Positions 25,021 through 34,182 of a stretch of DNA of 64,000 nt are shown in pieces. The notes below the pieces were generated by a model. It was not told where the DNA came from. It was given only the letters and a program-made list of their open reading frames with translations, and did not search any database. How positions within the stretch are numbered: position 1 is the stretch's first letter; every line of letters begins with the position of its first letter. The position numbers were made by a program, and so were the translations under genes. Origin of the DNA: Methylobacterium sp. E-065 (lineage in GTDB: Bacteria; Pseudomonadota; Alphaproteobacteria; Rhizobiales; Beijerinckiaceae); NCBI RefSeq assembly GCF_022829605.1, contig NZ_JAKSYD010000149.1, positions 1 through 64,000 of the forward strand, in the 5' to 3' direction.

Positions 25021-27840
25021 ATGCTGGGTCTGACCTTCGCCGCCCCGCTCGCCCTCGCGGCGCTGATCGGCCTGCCGGCCCTGTGGTTCCTGCTGCGGGT
25101 GACCCCGCCGCGCCCGCGGCGGATCAACTTCCCGCCGCTCAAGCTCGTGGCCGACCTGATCCCGCAGCGGCAGACGCCTGCGCGCACGCCGCCCTGGCTG
25201 CTGATCCTGCGCCTGCTGATCGCCGCTGCCCTGATCCTGGCGGTGGCAGGCCCGGTCTGGAATGCCGGGGGCGTTGGAGCCGGGGGCGGCCGCAGCGCGC
25301 TACTCGTGCTCCTCGACAACGGCTTCCCCGCCGCCCACGACTGGCGCGACCGGCTGCGCGTCGCGACCGACGCCGTAGAGGGCGGCGCCCGCGACGGCCG
25401 GCCGGTGGCGGTGATCGGGCTCGCCGACGCCCCCGCGGCGTTCGAGGCGAAGACCCCGGCCGCAGCCCTGGAACGGTTGCGCGCCCTGGCGCCCCGCCCG
25501 ATCCTGCCGACCCGCGACGCGCATCTCGCAACGATCGAGACCTTCCTCGACAAGAACCGGGGTGCCGGCCTCGTCTGGATCAGCGACGGCGTCGCCGGTG
25601 CCGACGACACGCGCTTTTCCAAGGGGCTCGTGGACCTCGCCGGCGACAAGGGTGCCGCGCTCACCGTGCTGCGGGCCGACCGGCCGCCAGCCTTAGCCCT
25701 CACCGCCACCGAGAATGCGGGCAAGCTCGTCACCCATGCCCTGCGGGCGGTTCCGAACGGGCGCGATTCCGGCGTGATCCGGGCACTCGACCAGAAGGGC
25801 CTGCCGCTCGCCGAACGCGATTTCACCTTCGCGGCCGACGCCACGGACACGGAGGCCACCTTCGAGTTGCCGGTGGAATTGCGCAACAGCATCAGCCGGC
25901 TGGAAATCACGGGCGAGCGCTCGGCCGGCGCCGTCGTTCTGCAGGACGAGCGCGGCAAGCGGCGGCGGGTCGGGCTCGTGTTCGGCGGCACACTCGATCA
26001 GGCGCAGCCCCTGCTGGCGCCGACCTACTACCTCGCCCGGGCACTCCAGCCGTTCGCGGACGTGCAGGAGCCCCGCGGGGCCAAGGGCACGGCGGAGTCG
26101 ATCAACCAGCTCCTCGACAATCAGGTCTCGGTCCTCGTGCTGGCCGATGTCGGGGCGCTGGACGAGAAGACCACCGCGCGCATCGAAAGCTTCGTGAAAG
26201 AGGGTGGGATGCTCCTGCGCTTCGCCGGCCCGCGCCTCGCCGCCGGCAGCGATCCGCTGGTGCCGGTGCGGCTGCGCCGGGGCGGGAGGACGCTCGGCGG
26301 CACCCTGTCCTGGGACAGCCCGAAGACGCTCGCGCCCTTCCCGCCCGAGAGCCCGTTCGCCGGCCTGACGCCGCCGGCCGATATCGGCGTGCGCCGCCAG
26401 ATCCTGGCCGAGCCCGATGGCGACCTGCCGAACCGGACCTGGGCCTCGCTCCAGGACGGCACCCCGATCGTCACCGCGCAAAAGCGTGGCCAGGGCACGA
26501 TCGTGCTGTTCCACGTTACGGCCGACACGACATGGTCGAACTTGCCACTCTCCGGCCTGTTCATCGACATGCTCCGGCGCGTGGTGGCCCTGGCCGGTGC
26601 CGCGGCGCCGGCTCAGGGTGAATCCCCGCGTACGGCCGCCCCGGTCCTCGCCCCGCGGGTGACGCTGGACGGGTTCGGTGCGCTGGGCTCACCCCCGGCC
26701 TCGGCTACCGCGGTGTCGGCCGATTACGCCGACCGGGGGACCCTAGAGCATCCGCCGGGCTTCTACGGCCCGCCGGACGGAGGCATCAGCGTGAACGCCC
26801 TCAAGCCCGACGACCGGCTGAAGCCCATCGATACCGCCGCCCTCGACGGTGCCCGGTTCGGCTCGCTCGCCGGGGCCGAGACCGTCGATCTGCGCCCGAG
26901 CCTGTTCACCCTGGCGCTGCTGCTGCTGGCGCTCGACACCCTGGCGGGCCTCTGGCTCGGCGGATTCCTGCGCCGCAGCGGCCTCGTGTCCCGCCTGCGC
27001 GGACGCCCGGCTGTGCTGGCGCTCGCGGGCGTCGTCCTGCTCGCGGCCCTGCCGGCCGTGCCCGTTCGTGCCGAGGAACCGGCGATCAACCGGCCGAACG
27101 GCATCGAATCGGCCCTCGTCACGCGGCTGGCCTACGTGATCACAGGCGACGCCGCCGTCGACGAGGCCAGCCGCACCGGCCTCACCGGCCTGACCCAGAT
27201 GCTCTCCACCCGGACCGCCCTGGAACCGGGCGAGCCGGCCGGCATCGACCCCGCCAAGGACGAACTGGCCTTCTACCCGCTGATCTACTGGCCGATCGCG
27301 CCGAACAGGCCGCAGCCCTCGGAGGTCGCGATCCGCAAGATCGACGCGTTCATGCTCAACGGCGGCACCATCCTGTTCGACACGCGCGATGCGCTCACCG
27401 CCCGACCGGGCGGACCGCCCTCCCCGGAGGCGACGTATCTCCGCACGATGCTGGCGACGCTCGAAGTGCCGGAGCTGGAGCCGGTGCCGCTCGACCACGT
27501 ACTGACCAAGGCGTTCTACCTCGTGGACAGCTTTCCGGGCCGCTACGCCACTGGCCAGACCTGGGTCGAGGCGCTGCCGCCGGCCGCCGAGGGCGCTGAG
27601 CGCCGCCCGGCCCGCGCCGGCGACGGGGTAAGCCCGATCGTCATCACCAGCAACGACCTCGCCGCCGCCTGGGCGGTCGGACGTCGCGGCGAGCCGCTCT
27701 ACCCGGTGGTGGGCGGCGACCAGCGCCAGCGCGAAATGGCGTTCCGCGGGGGCGTCAACATCGTGATGTACACGCTCACGGGCAACTACAAGGCGGATCA
27801 GGTGCACGTGCCCGCGCTGCTGGAGCGACTGGGGCAGTGA
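25021..27840 (+). CDS. BatA-type membrane protein with C-terminal DUF4159
   Basis: 939 residues, ATG start. N-terminal aerotolerance-regulator domain with two membrane helices (ALAALIGLPALWFLLRVTPPRPRRINFPPLKL, then PPWLLILRLLIAAALILAVAGPVW), a VWA-like region (LLVLLDNGFPAAHDWRDRL, VWISDGVAGADD), a central periplasmic part, two further helices at about 625-690 and a DUF4159 domain with ELAFYPLIYWPIAPN and GGTILFDTRDA. This fusion is conserved in Rhizobiales in the moxR-DUF58 operon. It is an inner-membrane protein probably involved in envelope integrity or stress, by analogy; no direct evidence of function. Confidence 0.88.
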   Translation: MLGLTFAAPLALAALIGLPALWFLLRVTPPRPRRINFPPLKLVADLIPQRQTPARTPPWLLILRLLIAAALILAVAGPVWNAGGVGAGGGRSALLVLLDNGFPAAHDWRDRLRVATDAVEGGARDGRPVAVIGLADAPAAFEAKTPAAALERLRALAPRPILPTRDAHLATIETFLDKNRGAGLVWISDGVAGADDTRFSKGLVDLAGDKGAALTVLRADRPPALALTATENAGKLVTHALRAVPNGRDSGVIRALDQKGLPLAERDFTFAADATDTEATFELPVELRNSISRLEITGERSAGAVVLQDERGKRRRVGLVFGGTLDQAQPLLAPTYYLARALQPFADVQEPRGAKGTAESINQLLDNQVSVLVLADVGALDEKTTARIESFVKEGGMLLRFAGPRLAAGSDPLVPVRLRRGGRTLGGTLSWDSPKTLAPFPPESPFAGLTPPADIGVRRQILAEPDGDLPNRTWASLQDGTPIVTAQKRGQGTIVLFHVTADTTWSNLPLSGLFIDMLRRVVALAGAAAPAQGESPRTAAPVLAPRVTLDGFGALGSPPASATAVSADYADRGTLEHPPGFYGPPDGGISVNALKPDDRLKPIDTAALDGARFGSLAGAETVDLRPSLFTLALLLLALDTLAGLWLGGFLRRSGLVSRLRGRPAVLALAGVVLLAALPAVPVRAEEPAINRPNGIESALVTRLAYVITGDAAVDEASRTGLTGLTQMLSTRTALEPGEPAGIDPAKDELAFYPLIYWPIAPNRPQPSEVAIRKIDAFMLNGGTILFDTRDALTARPGGPPSPEATYLRTMLATLEVPELEPVPLDHVLTKAFYLVDSFPGRYATGQTWVEALPPAAEGAERRPARAGDGVSPIVITSNDLAAAWAVGRRGEPLYPVVGGDQRQREMAFRGGVNIVMYTLTGNYKADQVHVPALLERLGQ

Positions 27841-28150
27841 TTTCTTTGAGCATTCAGATCGGCGCCCCTCCCCTCAGGGCCTCGGAAGCCACGTGGATTG
27901 ACGCCTCATCGCCAGCGACCGAGCTACCGCCACACCGGCTTCCGACGCGCACCCCTTTCCCGGACGCCTGGAACGCAGTGGAAGGTGATCCGGGACCCAG
28001 CACGGAAAGCACCGCGCAGCGGCACCGTATGAGCCATCCGGACGCTTCGCGAGATCTCGTGCCGGATCCCGGGTCGCATTCCGCCGAAGCTCCGTGCGCC
28101 CAGGAAAGGGGCCGTGCTCAAACGATCTACGTCTTGGAGGTCGGAGCGTC
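27841..28150 (+). repeat. 310-base spacer inside the moxR operon with REP-like palindrome
   Basis: Between two genes that are close together in most relatives lies a 310-base spacer. It contains the imperfect inverted repeat TCCCGGA (27957-27963) and TCCGGGA (27988-27994) around CCTGGAACGCAGTGGAAGG, a form I associate with dispersed palindromic repeats of this genus, and a second one near 28062-28072 (GATCCCGGGTC). The open frame through the spacer has no ribosome binding site and no protein-like composition. Coordinates of the repeat limits are approximate. Confidence 0.45.
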
Positions 28151-30235
28151 ATGCTGAGCCTCAGCTTCACCCCCTTCCTGCCCTGGCCGGCCATCGCCGT
28201 GCTGGGCGTGATCGTCGCCGTCCTGGCGGCGTTCGCGGTACTGGCGCGGGGCCGCACCGCCCTGCTGCGCGTCGTCGTCCTGGCCTTGGTGCTCGCGGCG
28301 CTGACCAATCCGGCCCTGGTCCACGAGGATCGCGAGCCCGTGAAGGACATCGCGGCGATCGTCGTCGATCGCTCCGGCTCGCAGGCGCTCGGCGACCGGC
28401 CGCAGATGACCGATGCGGTCCGGGCCGAATTGCAGCGCCGCTTCGGGGCATTGTCCAACATCGAGACCCGCTTCATCGACGTGCCGGACGCCAAGGACGG
28501 CGACGACGGCACCAAGCTGTTCATGGCGCTCGGCCAAGCGCTCGCTGACGTTCCGCCGGAGCGGCTCGCCGGCATCGTGATGCTCACGGACGGCGTGGTC
28601 CACGACATCCCGACCGCGATGGCCCAGCTCGGCATCAAGGCGCCGCTCCACGTTCTCGTCACCGGCCATCCCGATGAGCGCGACCGGCAAATCAAGCTGC
28701 TGGAAGCCCCCCGCTTCGGCATCGTCGGTAAGGACCTGACCATCCGCGCGGAGGTCATGGAGCGCGGCGGCACCGGCCACGCGGTCGTCACCATACGGCG
28801 CGACGGCGAAGAGATCGGCCGGCGGGACGTGGCCACCGACAAGCCGTTCTCGCTGACCACCCGGATCGAGCATGGCGGCCCGAACGTCGTGGAGATCGAG
28901 GTCGAGCCGCTGCCGGGCGAGCTGACCAACGTCAACAACCGCGCGGTGCTGCCGATCGAGGGCATCCGCGAGAAGCTGCGCGTGCTGCTGGTCTCCGGCG
29001 AGCCCCACCAGGGCGAGCGGACGTGGCGCAACCTGCTGAAGTCCGACGCCAACGTCGATCTCGTGCACTTCACCATCCTGCGCCCGCCGGAGAAGCAGGA
29101 CGGCACGCCGATCTCCGAACTCTCCCTGATCGCCTTCCCCACGCGCGAGCTGTTTGTCCAGAAGATCAAGGATTTCGACCTGATCATCTTCGACCGCTAC
29201 GCCAACCAAAGCGTGCTGCCGCAGGCCTATTTCGACAACATCGTCCGCTATGTCCGCGAGGGCGGCGCCCTACTGATCGCCGCCGGCCCCGAATTCGCCG
29301 GTCCCGCGAGTCTCGCCCGCACCCGGCTCGCCGGCATCCTCCCGGGTGACCCGGACGGGCGGGTGGTGGAAAAACCCTACAAGGCGACGCCGACCCAAGT
29401 CGGCCAGCGCCACCCTGTGACGCGCGCCCTGCCGGGCTCGGACGCCAATCCGCCCGCTTGGGGCGACTGGCTGCGGATCATCGAAGCCCGCACCCGCCCC
29501 GGCATCCAGCCGATCCTGTCGGGCGCCGAGGGGTTGCCGCTGCTCGCCCTGTCGCGGGAGGACAAGGGCCGCGTCGCCCTGCTGCTGTCGGACCATGCCT
29601 GGCTCTGGGCCCGGGGCTACCAGGAGGGCGGACCCTATCTCGACCTGCTGCGCCGTCTCGGCCACTGGCTGATGAAGGAGCCGGCCCTCGAAGAGGAGGC
29701 TTTGCGCGCCCAGACCACCGGCCGCGGCCGGGAGGTCCGGGTCGAACGCCAGACCATGGCGGATCAGGCCGAGCCAGTCACCGTCACGGGTCCGACCGGC
29801 AAGGTGACGACGCTGACGCTCAAGCCCCAGGAGCCGGGTCTCTTCACCGCCACCTTCGACGCCGAGAGCCTCGGGCTGCACACGCTCCGCTCCGGCAACC
29901 TCGTGGCTTTCGTCAGTGTCGGCCCGGCCAACCCCCGCGAGCTCGCCGATGTGTTCAGCGATACGGAGCGGCTGAAGCCGGTGGCGGACGGGTCTGGAGG
30001 CTCGATCCGCCGGGTCGCTGGGTCAGGGGGTGCCATCGAGGTGCCGCGGCTCGCGGTGGTGCGCGGCGGACGGCTCTCGGGCGCGGACTGGATCGGTTTC
30101 CGGCCGAGCGACAGCGCCAACATCCGCGGCGTCGAGGTCTACCCGCTGGCGCTCGGCCTCGCGGCCCTGGCGGCCCTGGCCACCGCGCTGCTCGCCATGT
30201 GGCTGGTCGAGGGCCGGCGGGGCCGGGCGTTGTAA
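28151..30235 (+). CDS. VWA/glutamine-amidotransferase-like membrane protein of the MoxR operon
   Basis: 694 residues from the ATG at 28151, with GGAGG and GGAG upstream; an upstream extension has no coding character. Two N-terminal membrane helices (about 10-45), a VWA-like domain beginning AAIVVDRSGSQALGDRPQM, a class-I glutamine-amidotransferase-like region (KIKDFDLIIFDRY, YVREGGALLIAAGPEF) and a C-terminal membrane helix (LALGLAALAALATALLAMWLVEGRRG). The catalytic Cys of amidotransferases is not apparent, so the fold is probably structural. Last gene of the moxR operon; likely forms a membrane complex with the BatA-type protein. Confidence 0.85.
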   Translation: MLSLSFTPFLPWPAIAVLGVIVAVLAAFAVLARGRTALLRVVVLALVLAALTNPALVHEDREPVKDIAAIVVDRSGSQALGDRPQMTDAVRAELQRRFGALSNIETRFIDVPDAKDGDDGTKLFMALGQALADVPPERLAGIVMLTDGVVHDIPTAMAQLGIKAPLHVLVTGHPDERDRQIKLLEAPRFGIVGKDLTIRAEVMERGGTGHAVVTIRRDGEEIGRRDVATDKPFSLTTRIEHGGPNVVEIEVEPLPGELTNVNNRAVLPIEGIREKLRVLLVSGEPHQGERTWRNLLKSDANVDLVHFTILRPPEKQDGTPISELSLIAFPTRELFVQKIKDFDLIIFDRYANQSVLPQAYFDNIVRYVREGGALLIAAGPEFAGPASLARTRLAGILPGDPDGRVVEKPYKATPTQVGQRHPVTRALPGSDANPPAWGDWLRIIEARTRPGIQPILSGAEGLPLLALSREDKGRVALLLSDHAWLWARGYQEGGPYLDLLRRLGHWLMKEPALEEEALRAQTTGRGREVRVERQTMADQAEPVTVTGPTGKVTTLTLKPQEPGLFTATFDAESLGLHTLRSGNLVAFVSVGPANPRELADVFSDTERLKPVADGSGGSIRRVAGSGGAIEVPRLAVVRGGRLSGADWIGFRPSDSANIRGVEVYPLALGLAALAALATALLAMWLVEGRRGRAL

Positions 30236-30261
30236 GGATTGGCGCGCGGCACACGCACATC

Positions 30262-30290
30262 TCCTTCCCCTGAAGAGGGGGAGGGAGAGC
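30262..30290. repeat. GC-rich palindromic repeat copy
   Basis: CTTCCCCTGAAGAGGGGGAGGGAGAG: a CTCCCCTC/GAGGGGAG-type palindrome like those at 52720-52740, 55533-55647 and 58086-58172. It lies in the spacer between the moxR operon and the first yejA-like gene. Confidence 0.45.
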
Positions 30291-30414
30291 CCGCGCCATT
30301 CCTGCTCCCGTGGCGCGTGTGCGGGCGCGCTCGACGTGCGGGGCACCCTCGGCCTAAGAGCTTCAGCAAACGGCGGCGATCCACGCCGATTCCAACACCG
30401 GAGACAGCCTGCCC

Positions 30415-32328
30415 GTGACAGCGCAGACCGTGACTGGACGCCTCCTCGCCGCGACACTCCTCGTCGCCTGCCTGCAGCTCAACCCGGCCCGTGCGCAGGA
30501 ACCGGCCGCGATGCCGTCCGATCCGCCGACAATGCCCGCCGCCACCGGCCAGTGGACTCACGCCCTGACGCTGATGGGCCAGCCGAAATACGGACCCGAC
30601 TTCAAGCATTTCGACTATGCCGACCCCGCCGCCCCCAAGGGCGGGATGGTGCGTCTTGGCGCCCAAGGCGGCTTCGACAACTTCAATATCATCGTGTCCG
30701 GCCTGAAGGGCGATCTCGAGAACGGCATCCAGCAGATCTACGATCCGCTGATGACCCAGTCTTCGGACGAGCCGTTCACCTCCTACGGCCTGGTCGCCGA
30801 GGCGGTGCGGGTCGCCCCCGATCTCGGCTCGGTCTCCTATCGCCTGCGCGAGAACGCCCGCTGGCACGACGGCAAGCCGATCACCCCCGAGGACGTGGTC
30901 TGGTCCTTCGACATCCTGAAGGCCAACAGCCCGTTCTATGCGGCCTATTACCAGACGGTCGCGAAGGCAGAGGCGACCGGGCCGCACGAGGTGACCTTCA
31001 CCTTTTCGGAGACAGGCAACCGCGAGCTGCCGCAGGTGATCGGGCAATTGCGCATCCTGCCCAAGCACTGGTGGACCGCAAAGGACGCCAACGGCAAGCA
31101 ACGCAATCCAACCGAGACCACGCTCGAGCCGCCGCTCGGCTCCGGCCCCTACCGGCTGGCCAAGTTCGATCCCGGCCGCAGCGCCAGCTACACCCGCGTG
31201 CCCGATTACTGGGGCCAGGATCTGCCGGCCAATGCCGGGCATTACAACTTCGACACCGAGCGGTTCGAGTATTTTCGCGACGGCACCGTGCTGGTCGAGG
31301 CGCTGAAGGGCGATCTCTACGATTTCCGCAACGAGAACGTCGCCCGGAACTGGGCGACCGCCTACGACGACTTTCCGGCCGTGAAGGAGGGCCGCCTGAT
31401 CAAGGAGGCTTTCCCCGACCGAGGCATGGGCATCATGCAGGCCTTCGTGTTCAACACGCGGAAGGACAAGTTCAAGGACCCGCGCGTGCGCCGGGCCTTC
31501 AACCTCGCGATGAACTATGAGGAGATGAACAAGGCCCTGTTCTACGGGCTCTATAACCGCATCAACTCCTACTTCTTCGGCTCGGAGCTGGCCTCGTCGG
31601 GCCTGCCGGAGGGCGACGAGAAGGCGATCCTCGAGTGCGTCAAGGATAAGATCCCGGCATCGGTCTTCACCACGCCCTACACCAACCCGGTGAACGACGG
31701 ACCGGTGGCCGTGCGCAAGAACCTGCGCGAGGCGGTCGGCCTGCTGCGCGAGGCGGGCTACGAGCAGCGTGGCGGCAAGATGGTCAACAAGGCGACCGGC
31801 GAGCCGCTCACCGTCGAGTTCCTGGAATTCCAGAACACCTTCGAGCGGGTGATCCTGCCGTTCTCGGCGCAGCTGAAACTGATCGGCATCGACACCACCC
31901 TGCGGGTGATCGATCCGGCGCAGTACCAGAACCGGATCCGCAACTTCGACTTCGAGATCACCACGTCGAACTGGGGCGAGTCGCTCTCCCCCGGCAACGA
32001 GCAGCGGGAGTACTGGGGCTCGGCGGCGGCCGACAAGCCCGGTTCGCGCAATCTGATCGGCATCAAGGATCCCGGCATCGACGCGCTGATCGAGAAGGTG
32101 ATTTTTGCGAAAGACCGGCCGACCGTGATCGCTGCCACCCGGGCGCTCGACCGGGTGCTGCTCGCCCACGATTACGTCGTGCCGCAATGGTCCTCGAACC
32201 AGCAGCGGACCCTGCGCTGGAACCGGTTCGGCCACCCGGCGATCCTGCCGCTCTACGCCAGCTCCGGTTTCCCGACGACGTGGTGGTACAACCAAGCGCT
32301 CGCGGCCAAGACCGGGGCGCCCCGTTGA
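30415..32328 (+). CDS. ABC transporter substrate-binding protein, YejA-like (copy 1)
   Basis: 637 residues from a GTG at 30415. N-terminal Sec signal peptide (GRLLAATLLVACLQLNPARAQ). Solute-binding family 5, YejA branch: ALTLMGQPKYGPDFKHFDYADP, KGGMVRLGAQGGFDNFN, YRLRENARWHDGKPITPEDVVWSFD, EPPLGSGPYRLAKFDPGRSASYTRVPDYWG and RNLIGIKDPGIDALIEKV. YejA binds oligopeptides and, in enterobacteria, microcin C. It is followed by a second yejA-like gene with a 4-base overlap and by yejB, so it is part of a peptide importer operon. Confidence 0.92.
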   Translation: MTAQTVTGRLLAATLLVACLQLNPARAQEPAAMPSDPPTMPAATGQWTHALTLMGQPKYGPDFKHFDYADPAAPKGGMVRLGAQGGFDNFNIIVSGLKGDLENGIQQIYDPLMTQSSDEPFTSYGLVAEAVRVAPDLGSVSYRLRENARWHDGKPITPEDVVWSFDILKANSPFYAAYYQTVAKAEATGPHEVTFTFSETGNRELPQVIGQLRILPKHWWTAKDANGKQRNPTETTLEPPLGSGPYRLAKFDPGRSASYTRVPDYWGQDLPANAGHYNFDTERFEYFRDGTVLVEALKGDLYDFRNENVARNWATAYDDFPAVKEGRLIKEAFPDRGMGIMQAFVFNTRKDKFKDPRVRRAFNLAMNYEEMNKALFYGLYNRINSYFFGSELASSGLPEGDEKAILECVKDKIPASVFTTPYTNPVNDGPVAVRKNLREAVGLLREAGYEQRGGKMVNKATGEPLTVEFLEFQNTFERVILPFSAQLKLIGIDTTLRVIDPAQYQNRIRNFDFEITTSNWGESLSPGNEQREYWGSAAADKPGSRNLIGIKDPGIDALIEKVIFAKDRPTVIAATRALDRVLLAHDYVVPQWSSNQQRTLRWNRFGHPAILPLYASSGFPTTWWYNQALAAKTGAPR

Positions 32329-34178
32329 CGGGCGCGCTCCGACGACCGACCCGGCGCGGCGTCGTCCTCGGCGCCGGCGCCCTCGCGCTTATCCGGCCGG
32401 CGCAGGCCGAGGAGGCGGAGCGCCACGGCCTCTCGAGCTTCGGCGCGCTGAAGTACCCCCCCACCTTCGAGCATTTCGACTACGTGAACCCGATGGCGCC
32501 GCGCGGCGGCCGCTTCTCGGCGACGCTCTCCGGCACGACCGGCAACCAAGCGTTCAACACCTTCAACACGCTCAACATCTTCGTGCTGCGCGGCGAAGGC
32601 GCCGCCGGCATGATTCTGACCTTCGACAGCCTGATGGTCCGGGCCTTCGATGAGCCGGACGCGATTTACGGTCTGGTGGCGCGCGCCGTCACGGTGAGCC
32701 CGGACGGCCTGACCTACACATTCTCGCTGCGCCCGCAGGCCCGGTTCCACGACGGCTCGCGGCTCACCGCGCGCGATGCCGCCTTCAGCCTCAAGCTGTT
32801 GCGCGACAAGGGTCACCCGGAGATCTCCGAGATGATCCGCGCCATGCAGGATGCCCGAGCCGAGGGCGACGACCGCCTCGTCGTGACCTTCGAACCCGGC
32901 CGCGCCCGGGACCTGCCGCTGTTCGTGGCGCAATTGCCGATCTTCTCTGCGGCCTATTATGGCGCCCGCGATTTTGAGGCATCGACACTGGAGCCGCCGC
33001 TCGGCTCAGGCCCCTACCGGGTCGGCACGGTCGATGTCGGCCGCTCGATCGGGCTGGAGCGGGTACAGGATTACTGGGCTGCCGACTTGGCCGTGAATGT
33101 CGGCCAGAACAACTTCGATACGATCCGCTACGAGTATTTCCGTGATCGCACCGTGGCGTTCGAGGCGTTCAAGAGCGGCGCCTTCACGTTCCGGGAAGAA
33201 TTCACCGCCCGGGTCTGGGCCACCGGCTACGACTTCCCGGCCCGCGCCGAGGGTCGCGTGACACTCGAGACCGTGCCGGACGCACGGCCGAGCGGCACGC
33301 AAGGCTGGTGGATCAACACCCGCCGGGACACGTTCCGCGACCCGCGGGTGCGCGAGGCGATCGGCCTGTGTTTCGACTTCGAGTGGTCGAACCGGAACCT
33401 GATGTACGGCGCCTATACCCGCACGGCCTCGTTCTTCGAGAACTCGGACCTCAAAGCCTCGGGAAAACCCTCGGCCGGGGAACTCGCGCTGCTGGAGCCG
33501 CTGAAGGATTTGCCGCCGGAGGTGTTCGGCGAGGCCTGGGCGCCGCCGGTCTCGGACGGGTCCGGCCAGGACCGGGCGCTGCTCAAGCGCGCCGATGCGC
33601 TGCTGCGCGAGGCCGGCTGCACCCGCTCCGGCGGCAGCCTCCTGCTTCCGGGCGGACGTCCGCTGACGATCGAGTTCCTGGACGATGATCCGGTCTTCGA
33701 TGCGGTGACGCAGCCATTCATCCGCAACCTCGGGCTGCTCGGCATCAAGGCGACCCTGCGCGTGGTCGACCCTTCGCAATACCAGACACGGCTCAAGGAT
33801 TTCGACTTCGACGTCTCGCCGCGCCGCTACAGCAGCGGTCTGACGCCCGGCGCGGAGTTGCGCGAGACCTACGGCTCCCGGGCGGCCAAGACGGCGGGCT
33901 CGAACAACCTGTCGGGGATCGCGGACCCCGCCATCGACGCGCTCCTCACCGCCATCGCCGACGCCAAGTCCCGGGCGGATCTCACCGCCGCCTGCCAGGC
34001 CCTCGACCGGGTGCTGCGCGCCGGGCGCTACTGGGTGCCGATGTGGTACGCCTCGACCCACCGCCTCGCCCTGTGGGATGTCTACGGCCGGCCGGCGAAC
34101 CCGCCACAATACGAGCTCGGCGCGCCGTCAACGTGGTGGTTCGACGCCGACAAGGCCAAGCGGATCGGGCGGGAATGA
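32325..34178 (+). CDS. ABC transporter substrate-binding protein, YejA-like (copy 2)
   Basis: 617 residues from a TTG at 32325 that overlaps the stop of copy 1 (TTGA), the only start that preserves the export signal. The signal is twin-arginine-like: RRPTRRGVVLGAGALALIRPAQA, so this copy probably uses the Tat route whereas copy 1 uses Sec. The mature part is collinear with copy 1 (YPPTFEHFDYVNPMAPRGG, FSLRPQARFHDGSRLTARDA, LEPPLGSGPYRVGTVDVGRS, NNLSGIADPAIDALL). Tandem yejA genes are common in Rhizobiales. They may widen the range of peptides taken up. Confidence 0.9.
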   Translation: MTGALRRPTRRGVVLGAGALALIRPAQAEEAERHGLSSFGALKYPPTFEHFDYVNPMAPRGGRFSATLSGTTGNQAFNTFNTLNIFVLRGEGAAGMILTFDSLMVRAFDEPDAIYGLVARAVTVSPDGLTYTFSLRPQARFHDGSRLTARDAAFSLKLLRDKGHPEISEMIRAMQDARAEGDDRLVVTFEPGRARDLPLFVAQLPIFSAAYYGARDFEASTLEPPLGSGPYRVGTVDVGRSIGLERVQDYWAADLAVNVGQNNFDTIRYEYFRDRTVAFEAFKSGAFTFREEFTARVWATGYDFPARAEGRVTLETVPDARPSGTQGWWINTRRDTFRDPRVREAIGLCFDFEWSNRNLMYGAYTRTASFFENSDLKASGKPSAGELALLEPLKDLPPEVFGEAWAPPVSDGSGQDRALLKRADALLREAGCTRSGGSLLLPGGRPLTIEFLDDDPVFDAVTQPFIRNLGLLGIKATLRVVDPSQYQTRLKDFDFDVSPRRYSSGLTPGAELRETYGSRAAKTAGSNNLSGIADPAIDALLTAIADAKSRADLTAACQALDRVLRAGRYWVPMWYASTHRLALWDVYGRPANPPQYELGAPSTWWFDADKAKRIGRE

Positions 34179-34182
34179 CGCG

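Noticed and set aside
27837-28157. Open frame of 106 codons in the spacer of the moxR operon
   Set aside because: No ribosome binding site, TGA/ATG overlap only by chance, composition unlike a protein; the spacer is better explained by palindromic repeats.
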